Shown piece after piece: positions 1-7,676 of a stretch of DNA of 17,090 bases. This stretch comes from an uncultured Collinsella sp. (GTDB taxonomy: Bacteria; Actinomycetota; Coriobacteriia; Coriobacteriales; Coriobacteriaceae): the NCBI GenBank assembly GCA_900550205.1, contig URRJ01000027.1, positions 1 through 17,090 of the forward strand, written 5' to 3'. Below the pieces are notes generated by a model. The model was not told where the DNA came from, did no database searches, and was given only the letters and a program-made list of their open reading frames with translations. The stretch's first letter is position 1. Every line of letters starts with the position of its first letter. Position numbers and translations under genes: made by a program.

Positions 1-1
1 G

Positions 2-208
2 GCCGATGCCGCGCCGAGCATGCCGCGTCCGTCGCTCAGTCGTCGCCTCGCAGGCAAGCGCATGAGCCGTCCGGTGCCGAGCGTGTCACTCAGCCGCCGC
101 GACCTACGCTTCTTTAACGCCTTCCCGCGTCTGCGCATCAATCGCTACGAAGGTGTCATTCGAGCAACTAATCTCCGCGACCGCGCCCACGAGCTGTTCC
201 GTCGCTAG
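2..208 (+). CDS. C-terminal fragment of an unidentified basic protein (5' end outside window)
   Basis: The frame is open from the first bases of the window to a TAG at 206-208, so this looks like the last ~68 codons of a gene that starts upstream. The residues are rich in Arg, Pro and Ser (for example PRPSLSRRLAGKR) and end in RDRAHELFRR. Internal ATG codons exist at 20 and 62, but neither has a good ribosome site. I do not recognise the family. No membrane segment or catalytic motif is visible in the part present. It could also be a chance open frame in GC-rich DNA, so confidence is modest. No clear terminator follows before amt. Confidence 0.4.
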   Translation, partial: ADAAPSMPRPSLSRRLAGKRMSRPVPSVSLSRRDLRFFNAFPRLRINRYEGVIRATNLRDRAHELFRR

Positions 209-406
209 TCGGGACGGGTGCACTCACGGCCCCCTTGCTCGCGTATTTCCCGTTCGTTTCGCGCCCGTTGCCGCGCCGTTTCCAAGATTGCGGCACCGTT
301 TCCATTCGACAACGCAGCGTTTAACAACGCCGTATCTGGTCTACACCAGTTGCCCCTCGGCCGCATTATGGGCGCCGACAACGTTCATGCGACCAAGGGG
401 GAGCGA

Positions 407-1684
407 ATGTACGATACGGGATCGACAACGTTTATGCTCATCTGCACCATGCTCGTATTCTTAATGACACCGGGTCTGGCGTTTTTCTATGGCGGCCTGT
501 CCAGGCGCAAAAATGTCATCAACACCATGCTTATGTGCTTTGGCGCCATTGGCCTGGTCGGTGTGTTGTGGATTGTTGCCGGCTGGTCGCTGGCCTACGG
601 CGGCGACGGTTCCAGCCCGTTTATTGGAGGCCTTGACCAGCTGCTGTGCTTGCCGGTGCTCAACCAGGTGCTGCAGGCGGCCGAGGGCAATGCTGCGGAT
701 GGTGCCGTCTACCCTCAGATCATCAACATCGCCTTCCAGATGGCGTTTGCCATGATCACCGCCGCTATCGTCACGGGCAGCCTGGCAGGCCGCGTTAAGT
801 TTGGTGCCATAGCGGCCTTCCTGAGCATTTGGCTGCTTGTGGTCTATGCGCCGCTCGCCCACATGGTTTGGGGCGGCGATGGCTCCTTTATCGGCGACAT
901 CATCGGCGCGCTCGACTTTGCCGGCGGCGACGTGGTACACATTTCGTCCGGTCTGACGGGCCTGATTCTCTGCTTAATGCTCGGCCGTCGTCGCGGCTTT
1001 GGCATGGTGAGCTACCGTCCGCATAACGTTCCGTTTGTGGCGCTGGGCGCCGGGCTGCTTTGGTTTGGCTGGTTTGGCTTTAACGGCGGCAGCGAGTTTA
1101 AGGCCGACGCCGTGGCGGCGCTTGCCATCCTCAACACCGTGACGGCCAGCGCGGCGGGCATGGTCTCGTGGCTTGCTGTCGAGCGCGTGCACACCGGTCG
1201 CCCCACGCTGGTGGGTGCCAGCACCGGTCTGGTTGCGGGCCTTGTGGTGGTCACGCCGGGCGCGGGCTTTGTCGAGCCGTGGGCAGCGCTGGTCATGGGC
1301 CTGATCGTATCGCCCGTCTGTTACCTGGCTATCAGTCAGCTTAAGACCAAGTTCGGATACGACGACGCGCTCGACGCGTTTGGCTGCCACGGCATTGGCG
1401 GCATCTTGGGTGGTGTGCTCACGGGCTTGTTTTGCGTGCCGGAGCTCTCGTGGACCGGTAAGGGCGGCCTGCTCTACACGGGCGATGTGTCGCTGCTCAT
1501 CTCGCAGATCTTGGGCATTGTGGTGACGGTCGCTATTGTGTTGGTGCTCGATTTGGTGATCGCCGCGGTGGTCAAGGCGCTGTTCCATGGCAGCCTGCGT
1601 GTGGACGAGGCCGACGAGGCACTGGGCTTGGATGCGAGTCAGCACGGCGAGAGCGCTTATCCTTCTTTCTCCGGACTCGATTAG
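407..1684 (+). CDS. amt: Ammonium transporter (Amt/MEP/Rh family)
   Basis: Integral-membrane ammonium channel/transporter of 425 residues, usual length for bacterial Amt and probably 11 membrane segments. Start chosen at ATG 407 because AAGGGGGAG lies just upstream; the open frame runs further 5' but without family sequence. Family landmarks in order: AFFYGGLSRRKNV near the N-terminus, HMVWGGDGSF and LDFAGGDVVH in the middle, WFGWFGFNGGSE, then DDALDAFGCHGIGG. The twin pore histidines correspond to H178 (GDVVHIS) and H328 (GCHGIG). The C-terminal cytoplasmic tail keeps a GLDASQHGESAY stretch, the part that docks PII proteins in characterised systems. A PII gene follows 156 bp downstream, the classic amt-glnK arrangement, so transport is probably gated by PII in response to nitrogen and energy state. 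I see no convincing promoter or nitrogen-regulator box upstream. Confidence 0.96.
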   Translation: MYDTGSTTFMLICTMLVFLMTPGLAFFYGGLSRRKNVINTMLMCFGAIGLVGVLWIVAGWSLAYGGDGSSPFIGGLDQLLCLPVLNQVLQAAEGNAADGAVYPQIINIAFQMAFAMITAAIVTGSLAGRVKFGAIAAFLSIWLLVVYAPLAHMVWGGDGSFIGDIIGALDFAGGDVVHISSGLTGLILCLMLGRRRGFGMVSYRPHNVPFVALGAGLLWFGWFGFNGGSEFKADAVAALAILNTVTASAAGMVSWLAVERVHTGRPTLVGASTGLVAGLVVVTPGAGFVEPWAALVMGLIVSPVCYLAISQLKTKFGYDDALDAFGCHGIGGILGGVLTGLFCVPELSWTGKGGLLYTGDVSLLISQILGIVVTVAIVLVLDLVIAAVVKALFHGSLRVDEADEALGLDASQHGESAYPSFSGLD

Positions 1685-1686
1685 CA

Positions 1687-1794
1687 GCACGGCTTTCCCA
1701 GGCACCCGACCTTGCCCCTCAAACCGTCGCTTGCGTACCGAAGTACGCGGCGCTCCTCTTTCGGGGTAATCTCGGGCACCTGGAAAACCCGTGC
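1687..1794 (+). repeat. Long imperfect hairpin/inverted repeat between amt and glnB
   Basis: A 24-bp arm at 1687-1710 is complementary to 1771-1794 with 19 of 24 pairs. Inside it, TTGCCCC (1712-1718) pairs with GGGGTAA (1763-1769, one G-U). At the apex GCGTAC (1733-1738) pairs perfectly with GTACGC (1743-1748) around a CGAA tetraloop. The whole is a roughly 108-nt rod that starts two bases after the amt stop codon. It has no U-tract, so it is not a plain terminator. It may be a REP/BIME-like dispersed repeat or an RNA structure that sets the amt:glnB expression ratio or mRNA stability. Confidence 0.65.
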
Positions 1795-1840
1795 CATGTG
1801 AAGGACAATTCATTTCTTTTATTGAAGAGAGGAATTCACT

Positions 1841-2179
1841 ATGAAGAAAATTACGGCGATTGTTCGCGCCGAGAAGCTTGAGGTTCTTAAAGACGCGCTG
1901 TTTGCTGCTGATGTTCGCGGTATGACTATCAACCAAGTGCAGGGCTGCGGCGCACAGCATGGCTGGAAGGAATACGTGCGCGGCAACGAGTTGCTTGTCA
2001 ACACGATCCCTAAGGTGCAGTTCACCCTCATCTGCGCCGACGAGCACGTCGACGGCATCGTTGACATCATCTGCAACGCCGCTCGCACCGGTGCCGTTGG
2101 AGACGGCAAGATTTGGGTCGAGCCGGTCGAGGAAGTTATCCGCATACGCACCGGCGAACATGGCCCCTCTGCGGTGTAG
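1841..2179 (+). CDS. glnB: Nitrogen regulatory protein PII (GlnB/GlnK type) lacking Tyr51
   Basis: 112-residue PII signalling protein, exactly the family length. It aligns without gaps to E. coli GlnB (aligned from memory): GMT at 27-29, P57 K58 V59, TGxxGDGKI at 83-91 and RIRTGE at 101-106. The ATP/2-oxoglutarate residues K58, G87, K90, R101 and R103 are kept. In the T-loop (36-54) the residue at position 51, the tyrosine uridylylated in proteobacteria and adenylylated in actinomycetes, is leucine (codon TTG at 1991-1993). Position 46 is Val, 49 is Asn and 38 is Ala rather than Arg. Covalent control at Tyr51 is therefore impossible, though ligand sensing looks intact. Ribosome site GAGAGGAATTC precedes the ATG. 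Placement after amt implies a GlnK-like role in binding and gating Amt. A hairpin terminator follows. Confidence 0.95.
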   Translation: MKKITAIVRAEKLEVLKDALFAADVRGMTINQVQGCGAQHGWKEYVRGNELLVNTIPKVQFTLICADEHVDGIVDIICNAARTGAVGDGKIWVEPVEEVIRIRTGEHGPSAV

Positions 2180-2197
2180 GACAATCTTTCGACTGAT

Positions 2198-2228
2198 GGG
2201 CGCGCCTCTCTTGGGGCGCGCCCGTTCT
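2198..2228 (+). terminator. Terminator-like hairpin after glnB
   Basis: A perfect 9-bp GC stem, GGGCGCGCC (2198-2206) with GGCGCGCCC (2215-2223), and an 8-nt loop lie 18 bases after the glnB stop. The tail GTTCTCGTCT is only moderately U-rich. Its 3' arm abuts the putative promoter of the next gene. Confidence 0.65.
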
Positions 2229-2232
2229 CGTC

Positions 2233-2238
2233 TACAAT
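2233..2238 (+). promoter_or_regulatory. Possible -10 box (TACAAT) of the HAD gene
   Basis: TACAAT is one mismatch from the sigma-70 consensus and lies 23 bp before the HAD start codon, just past the glnB terminator. The -35 is weak: TTGGGG at 2211-2216 would give a 16-bp spacer and would sit inside the terminator hairpin. Confidence 0.4.
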
Positions 2239-2260
2239 ATCGTGCAGACGAAGGAGAGGC

Positions 2261-3124
2261 ATGCCCATGATCAAGATGTTTGCGAGCGACTTAGACGGAA
2301 CGCTGCTGAACGCCCTGCACGAGGCAGATGGGACCATCCGCCGTGCCATTCGCGAGCTGACCGAGGCTGGCCTGCATGTGGTTCCCGCGACCGGACGCTC
2401 GACGCTGCCGATCGGCGAGCATGGCTTTACGGGCCTGCCGCTTGACGCCTGCTGCTCCAACGGGTCCATCGTGCGCGACAGCCATGGCGAGGTGCTCAAG
2501 ACCTGGACCATCGATCCGCAGATTACCGAGGAGCTGCTCAAGGCGTTCCCGGACATTTGCTTTGACTGCTCCACGCCCGACGGCATGTTCTCGAGCGGTT
2601 CGTTCGAGATGCACCAGGCGGGCTTTAAAAAGGACAGTCCTATCAAGCGCATCGTGATGCGCGGCATGCGCGCGCGTGGCGGGTATCACGAGGAGCAGTA
2701 TTTCGATCAGTCGATCGGCGACATCCTGCGCCACGATGTGTGTAAGATCAACTGCCGCGTGACCTCGCCCGAGCTGGAGCGCGACCTTAAGGCATATTTG
2801 GCCGAGCGATCGGACCGCGTGGTCAACGCGCCGTTCGATCCGGTGATGTTCGAGATCACGGACGTGGCGTGCAACAAGGGCGAGAGTGTGGCCTGGCTGG
2901 CGGGCTACTACGGTATTGCCGAGGATGAGGTCGCGGTTTACGGCGACGGCGGCAACGACATCGCCATGCTCAAGCGCTTCCGTCACAGCTACGCGACCAA
3001 AAACGCAAGCGATGCCGCCAAGGCCGCCGCGAGCGCAACTATCGGCAGCTGCATGGTCCACGCCGTTCCCAAACACATGCTCGCCACCATGCACAAGCAA
3101 AACTCTCGCACCGTCATCGAATAA
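2261..3124 (+). CDS. Cof-type HAD-superfamily phosphatase
   Basis: 287-residue haloacid-dehalogenase-type hydrolase of the Cof/YbiV class, which dephosphorylates small phosphorylated metabolites in the cytoplasm; substrate not predictable. Motif I SDLDGTLLN carries the nucleophile D10 and D12. Motif II is PATGRS with T44. Motif III lysine is K206 in CNKGES. Motif IV is YGDGGNDIAML with D229 and D233. The ~130 residues between motifs II and III form the C2-type cap. Start at ATG 2261 with AAGGAG at 2251-2256; an in-frame ATG at 2267 (MIKMFASD) is almost as good. It is a separate unit: a terminator lies upstream with a candidate -10 box, and downstream the gene converges on the helicase through a shared hairpin that contains its TAA stop. 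Confidence 0.93.
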   Translation: MPMIKMFASDLDGTLLNALHEADGTIRRAIRELTEAGLHVVPATGRSTLPIGEHGFTGLPLDACCSNGSIVRDSHGEVLKTWTIDPQITEELLKAFPDICFDCSTPDGMFSSGSFEMHQAGFKKDSPIKRIVMRGMRARGGYHEEQYFDQSIGDILRHDVCKINCRVTSPELERDLKAYLAERSDRVVNAPFDPVMFEITDVACNKGESVAWLAGYYGIAEDEVAVYGDGGNDIAMLKRFRHSYATKNASDAAKAAASATIGSCMVHAVPKHMLATMHKQNSRTVIE

Positions 3125-3155
3125 TGTGGCAAAGGGACAGCCCCTTCGTCACATT
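3123..3155. terminator. Bidirectional terminator containing both stop codons of two convergent genes
   Basis: AATGTG (3123-3128) pairs with CACATT (3150-3155). The stem continues inward through G-U, C-G, one mismatch and AAGGG/CCCTT-type pairs to a short loop near 3137-3141. The HAD stop TAA (3122-3124) and the helicase stop (3149-3151 on the minus strand) lie in the opposite arms. A related module, AATGTGACAAAG, occurs at 16199, which suggests a family of dispersed repeats used as terminators. Confidence 0.75.
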
Positions 3156-6100
3156 CCGGGGTTCTCGACTAGCCAATGCTCGTAGGCGCGCTGCATGACC
3201 TCAATTTTATCGGCTTTTTTGCGGCAGCCCTTTTGTTCCTCAACGGCCAGTTCATAAGCGCCGCTCTGCTCAAAGGCGCTGGTGTCCCAGGCACCGTGTT
3301 CAATGCGCGACCATACGGCATCGATGAGGTGTCCGAGTTCGGCAATGTCATCAGTGTTGGCGGTTGTCGCGAACGGCGGGCGCAGCTCGCCCGTCGTCTT
3401 GTCGGGCTCGACATAGTAGTCGCCCATGGAAGTGACGGTGTAGCCATAAAACTCGGGTGACGCTTCGACCAGCAGTTTGTAGAACTTGAGCTGACGATGG
3501 TAGCCTGCAGGGACTTCTTTGCCAAAGCCGGTCTTGTAGTCGACGATCTGCACCGTTTTAGCTGCATCGTCAACGAGGAGCAGATCAAGAAAACCGAAGA
3601 GCGGGGTTCCACCGGCAGTCAGACACTGCATGCTCGCTTCCGTGATGCAACGGTAGCCGCGCACGTGCTCGACAAGCCAAGGGACGAATGCACGACAAAT
3701 GCGCTCAAAGCGCTCCGAATAGCGATGGACGTCCTCAGGGGCAAAATCGAGCCACGAAATCTGCTGACGACACTCGGCCTCAATTGTCTCAATCGCCGCC
3801 TCGCCATCGGCTGCCATCCGATTAACGATTTCTTCGAACATCGCGTGAACGATGGTGCCGAATTCGGTTTGGATCGTGGGCGCCGTGGGCAGGCGCACAA
3901 TCTGCTTCTCGGGGAAGTGCTGGCTATTTGCACACCCAGGCTCGTACGTCACAAAGTTGTTGAGTGCCGTGGCAGAGAGGTGTTTTACGTCGGTGTGAGG
4001 CTCCAAAAGCGCACGGAGCTCGGGCGTATCAAACACGTAGTTGTCGCGCCACTCGGTTTCGATTGCAACGCTGAGCTGGTCTGCTTCAGCAGAAACCTCG
4101 CAAGAGTCGATAAGCCCCGTGAGCTCCTGCAGTGCCGACCCGCCGGCACGGTACAGCCCGAGGTGTCGTTTAGCGCGCGTGATGGCGACAAACAGCAGGC
4201 GGCGCGCGTCGTCATCATCCTTTTCATCGCGAATAAGCAGGTTGGACGGGTACAGGCTCATGCCGCTTGCACCTTTGTGCCAAGTGGAGTCGTCGGCATC
4301 GAGCAGGTAGACGCAGTCGAACTCCAGACCTTTCGAGCTATGGGCGCTGGTGAGGCGAACAGCTCCTGGCGTGCCAAGATCGATCGATGCGTCGATGCTC
4401 ACGCCAAACTTTTGAGCGGCGTTGAGTTTGTCGACAATATCGGGCAGGCGAAGCGTGCGTCCCATGCGGCGCGCGTCTCCCATCTCCCCCTCAGCAAAGG
4501 CAAGCAAGGCGCGGATGCCGGCATTGAATTCGGCGGCGCCCAGCGGATCTTGATCTTTGCGATTCCGGTAATAGCCAAGGCTGCGTTCGACGATCTTAAA
4601 GAGCAGCGCTCTGACCGGGGAGGCGCCGGCCTCCGCCGCCCACTGCATAAGATCGTCGTGCAGCTCTTTGACGTAGGCGCTATTGCTCTCGCACATGGCG
4701 GCCATCCAGTCGCCATGCTGGTCGCGCTTGGCGTTGAGCGCAAACGCCGCGGATGACGGATGGTCGCCGCCCAGCTCGGCGGCACAGACAATCTGCGGAA
4801 GATAGCTGCTGGCGAGCTCCTTTTGCCCGCGAGCAAACGCGGTAACGCAGCGTAACAGTGCTAATGTCGTCTGCATACGCTCGGAGGCAAAGAGATTCTG
4901 CCGCTCGCGATACGAAAAAGGCACGTTTTCCTTAACGAGGAAGGGGACCAGCGAGCGCAATGCGGCGTGTTTGGCAGAGATGACTGCAATTCCTTCATTG
5001 GGATCTTCGCAGTCATTGAGGTAGCCGGCCTCAAGTCGCTGCTTAATGCTCGCGGCGACGGCGGCGTATTCCTCGGCTTTGCCGGTGTAGACGTTCTCGC
5101 TAAAGCTGACCTGATCACCCTGAGGCTTAAAGGCTTCGATTGACTTATTCGAGCTGGCATCGAGTCGGTATTCGATTTGCTGGGCGATGGCTTGACCAAG
5201 CTCAACGATGGCGGGCGTGGAGCGATAGTTGGTCTTGAGCACAATGCTCCGGGGCGAGAACTCGGCCGCAAACTGGTTAGCACATTCGATCGTGGCGCCC
5301 TGAAAACGCATAATGGCCTGATCGTCATCGCCGACGGCCATGATATTGGGCGCATCAACGCCGTCGCAGAGCAGCTCGATGATGCGCATCTGGGCACCGT
5401 TGGTGTCCTGGAACTCGTCGACTTGGATATAGGTGTAGGTGTCCTGGAGCACTTGGCGTAGCGCGTCGTTGTGCTCGACGGCGTCAACAAAATCGCCGAT
5501 CATGTCGTCGTAATCGTAGAGATGGTGCTGGTCGAGCTCGCTCTGGTAGCGACGCGCAACGTCGCAAGCAGCCTTAAGTCGCTCGCTCTGTTCCGCAATC
5601 TTAAAGGTGCGTCCCTGAGAGTTGCTGCCTCCAAAGAAGGCATCGCGCACCTTGGTGTATCCCGAGGATTTGCCCTTCTCATCGATGAGCTCGGTGCGGC
5701 GAATGGTATCGCGCAGCTCAAGGATATAAGGCACATACGTGCCGGCGGGACAGCCGATCGGGTGGATGAGCGATGCGGGTGCCATGCCGCAGGCGCGTTC
5801 GACTTCCTCCTCGAAACGCTCGGCCAACGCAGCGCTTGCCCTTCCGCAGACAAGTGTAAGCAGCTCGGAATGCTCGGTGAGCCAAGCGGCGGCGTCGATA
5901 TTCTGCTGCGCGATGGCGCTCAGCGTGTCGTAGTCCAGGCCACTGCGTTTGATCTTGGAGACAAAGCCAATCATCTTGCCAATATTTGGCGCAGGCATAT
6001 CAGGTGACCCTCCGCCTAACGGAGAACCAAAGGGCAGCGATTTGAGCAGCCGATCAAAAATCTCTTGCTGGTGCAGGCTGGTAACAAGCGTGTCGGTCGA

Positions 6101-6436
6101 AGGGCGCATGAAGTACTCGGGATAGCGCGACCTGATGCTGCTTGCAAATCCGTGGAACGTGCTGACTTCGATGCCGTAGGCGTCGCGCCCAATGAGCTCA
6201 ATCAGGCGTTTGCGCATGGCTTCCGCGCCCGCCTCGGTATAGGTGAGGCAGAGGATGTTGCGCGGGGCGGCATCGCGCTTGGCTAGGATGTTCGCCGCGC
6301 GCAGACTCAGTAGCTGCGTCTTGCCGGTGCCGGGACCGGCAATGACGAGCAAAGGACCATCTAGGCATTCGACGGCCTCGTGCTGTTCGGGGTTTAGTCG
6401 GTCGAGCGATGCGATGAGTTCGGGGGTCATGTTCAT
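3149..6436 (-). CDS. UvrD/PcrA-like DNA helicase with C-terminal PD-(D/E)XK nuclease domain
   Basis: 1095-residue superfamily 1A helicase-nuclease. Walker A is AGPGTGKT at 33-40. Next come TYTEAGAEAMR and STFHGFA. Walker B is QVDEFQDTN near 337-343, then AVGDDDQAI (III), KTNYRST (IV), SAHSSKGLEFD (V) and LLFVAITRAKR (VI). The last ~250 residues form a RecB/AddB-like nuclease: GTIVHAMFEE, GFLDLLLVDD, then IVDYKTG near 962-967 and HRQLKFYKLL. It should unwind and degrade or resect DNA ends, as AddAB, AdnAB and related enzymes do, but on one polypeptide. Start set at ATG 6436 (MNMTPEL), 7 nt after the stop of the WYL gene, so the two are co-transcribed and probably coupled; ATG 6430 is the alternative. 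The open frame extends to 6559, but that part overlaps the WYL gene. Whether it replaces AddAB or acts in defence cannot be told from the window. Confidence 0.93.
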   Translation of the reverse strand: MNMTPELIASLDRLNPEQHEAVECLDGPLLVIAGPGTGKTQLLSLRAANILAKRDAAPRNILCLTYTEAGAEAMRKRLIELIGRDAYGIEVSTFHGFASSIRSRYPEYFMRPSTDTLVTSLHQQEIFDRLLKSLPFGSPLGGGSPDMPAPNIGKMIGFVSKIKRSGLDYDTLSAIAQQNIDAAAWLTEHSELLTLVCGRASAALAERFEEEVERACGMAPASLIHPIGCPAGTYVPYILELRDTIRRTELIDEKGKSSGYTKVRDAFFGGSNSQGRTFKIAEQSERLKAACDVARRYQSELDQHHLYDYDDMIGDFVDAVEHNDALRQVLQDTYTYIQVDEFQDTNGAQMRIIELLCDGVDAPNIMAVGDDDQAIMRFQGATIECANQFAAEFSPRSIVLKTNYRSTPAIVELGQAIAQQIEYRLDASSNKSIEAFKPQGDQVSFSENVYTGKAEEYAAVAASIKQRLEAGYLNDCEDPNEGIAVISAKHAALRSLVPFLVKENVPFSYRERQNLFASERMQTTLALLRCVTAFARGQKELASSYLPQIVCAAELGGDHPSSAAFALNAKRDQHGDWMAAMCESNSAYVKELHDDLMQWAAEAGASPVRALLFKIVERSLGYYRNRKDQDPLGAAEFNAGIRALLAFAEGEMGDARRMGRTLRLPDIVDKLNAAQKFGVSIDASIDLGTPGAVRLTSAHSSKGLEFDCVYLLDADDSTWHKGASGMSLYPSNLLIRDEKDDDDARRLLFVAITRAKRHLGLYRAGGSALQELTGLIDSCEVSAEADQLSVAIETEWRDNYVFDTPELRALLEPHTDVKHLSATALNNFVTYEPGCANSQHFPEKQIVRLPTAPTIQTEFGTIVHAMFEEIVNRMAADGEAAIETIEAECRQQISWLDFAPEDVHRYSERFERICRAFVPWLVEHVRGYRCITEASMQCLTAGGTPLFGFLDLLLVDDAAKTVQIVDYKTGFGKEVPAGYHRQLKFYKLLVEASPEFYGYTVTSMGDYYVEPDKTTGELRPPFATTANTDDIAELGHLIDAVWSRIEHGAWDTSAFEQSGAYELAVEEQKGCRKKADKIEVMQRAYEHWLVENPGM

Positions 6437-6443
6437 GGCAGTA

Positions 6444-7454
6444 TTACCTGTCTTCCTGGTAGAGCGCACGCGTGCTATCGAGATAGTCGAGATACGTATC
6501 GATGGCACTTTGAGGTTGAACGATCTTAATGAAGGTGCTGAGTTGCAGCAGCCAGCCAAAGAACTGCGGCGACAGCGGGGCTTTGACAGTTGCTAACAGG
6601 CGTCCATCCTGGTTTTCAAACACAACGGCGTTGAGCCCGAATTTGTCGATGAGTGGGTTCATCGCACGGTCATCGAGTTCCAGCACCACAGTGGTCTTGT
6701 CCGCCGCATACACGCCAAATGATGGCGAGACGTGATCTTCGAGCACATAGCCGGCAATGCGCGGATCCTTGGTTGAGGGCTCTTCGGATACTGCAACATC
6801 GAGCATGCGGTCGACGCGGTAGGGCGTGAACGGTTGATGACCCGACCCGGCATTAGCCCATTTATCTCTAAACCCGATCATGTAATAAAACTCGTCTGAG
6901 TAGATAAGACGCACGGGCGTGAGCTCGTAGGCGTCGCCACCATGATTTAGGGCCTTTTGCTTGGCGGCGTCGTAGTGGAAGTAACGAAACCGAATCTTGC
7001 GTTTTTCGCACATAGCCTGCTGAATCAAGTCGATGTTAAGCAGGGCATCGGAGTTTTGCATCTTCACACGTGAAGGCACGTCGACGCGCTTGTGCATCAG
7101 CTCGCGTTCGTCCAGGCTGGCGAGGCTCTGTAGCTTGCCGATGAGGTGGTCAGTCAACTCATCGGTCAAAAACGGCGAACTCTGCACGGCGTCAACAAGC
7201 ATGATGAGTTCTTGCAGGTCGAGCGGCCGTGAGACCAACGCCCATTCCTTGCCACCGCGCTGGTCGATGTTGAGCCCAAAGTCGCGAAGCGTTTGCAGGT
7301 CGCGATAGATGGCCTTGCGTTCAGCCTCGAGGTCGTGATAGGCGAGCTCCTCGATGATTTGCTGCGTTGTGAGCCCGTGCGTGCTGTCGGTCTTTTCCAT
7401 CAAGGTTTTAAGCAGGAACAGAAGCCTGAGCTTTTGATTTGGTCTGTTCGCCAC
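6444..7454 (-). CDS. WYL-domain transcriptional regulator
   Basis: 336-residue regulator with an N-terminal helix-turn-helix (about 27-62, TTQQIIEELAYHD then AIYRDLQTLRDFG) followed by a WYL domain. The WYL core reads YELTPVRLIYSDEFYYMIGF, with FYYM in place of the namesake WYL. A C-terminal WCX-like extension runs from about 230 to the end (VVLELDDRAMNPLIDKFG, then LLATVKAPLSPQFFGWLLQL). WYL proteins often sense nucleic acid or nucleotide ligands and control DNA-damage or phage-defence genes. Start is GTG at 7454, supported by AAAGGAG five bases upstream; the open frame to 7622 lacks a better signal. It overlaps nothing and sits 7 nt before the helicase-nuclease start, so it very likely controls that operon. 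A possible -10 (TACAAT on the minus strand, 7524-7519) lies about 65 bp upstream, with no clear -35. Confidence 0.9.
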   Translation of the reverse strand: MANRPNQKLRLLFLLKTLMEKTDSTHGLTTQQIIEELAYHDLEAERKAIYRDLQTLRDFGLNIDQRGGKEWALVSRPLDLQELIMLVDAVQSSPFLTDELTDHLIGKLQSLASLDERELMHKRVDVPSRVKMQNSDALLNIDLIQQAMCEKRKIRFRYFHYDAAKQKALNHGGDAYELTPVRLIYSDEFYYMIGFRDKWANAGSGHQPFTPYRVDRMLDVAVSEEPSTKDPRIAGYVLEDHVSPSFGVYAADKTTVVLELDDRAMNPLIDKFGLNAVVFENQDGRLLATVKAPLSPQFFGWLLQLSTFIKIVQPQSAIDTYLDYLDSTRALYQEDR

Positions 7455-7676
7455 GTTGTCTCCTTTCGCCGGCAGGGTATCAGCCGGAGATACAAAACAA
7501 GACCCGTTATTGGGACTCATTGTAGCCCGCGCGACCGTAGTATTCGCAGCAATAAGAGCCCGAATAGGGCGAAAGGTGGTTAAACGGAAATCGGCGGTTT
7601 GGCTGGCTGGCGTGACATGCACTCTGTTGGCTTGGGGCCGGTTCCGGTTTACAAGGATCAGAACAGGAGAAATGCG

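Noticed and set aside
974..2161. 395-codon minus-strand open frame across amt and glnB
   Set aside because: It lies antisense to two confident genes, has no ribosome site and shows His/Arg/Asp-rich composition typical of the reverse of GC-rich coding sequence.
3497..4756. 419-codon plus-strand open frame inside the helicase gene
   Set aside because: Antisense shadow of the helicase-nuclease, which carries a full motif set; no family pattern in the frame.
7558..7570. GCCC-GAATA-GGGC hairpin between the WYL gene and rtcB
   Set aside because: A four-base stem is too short to support an operator or terminator by itself.
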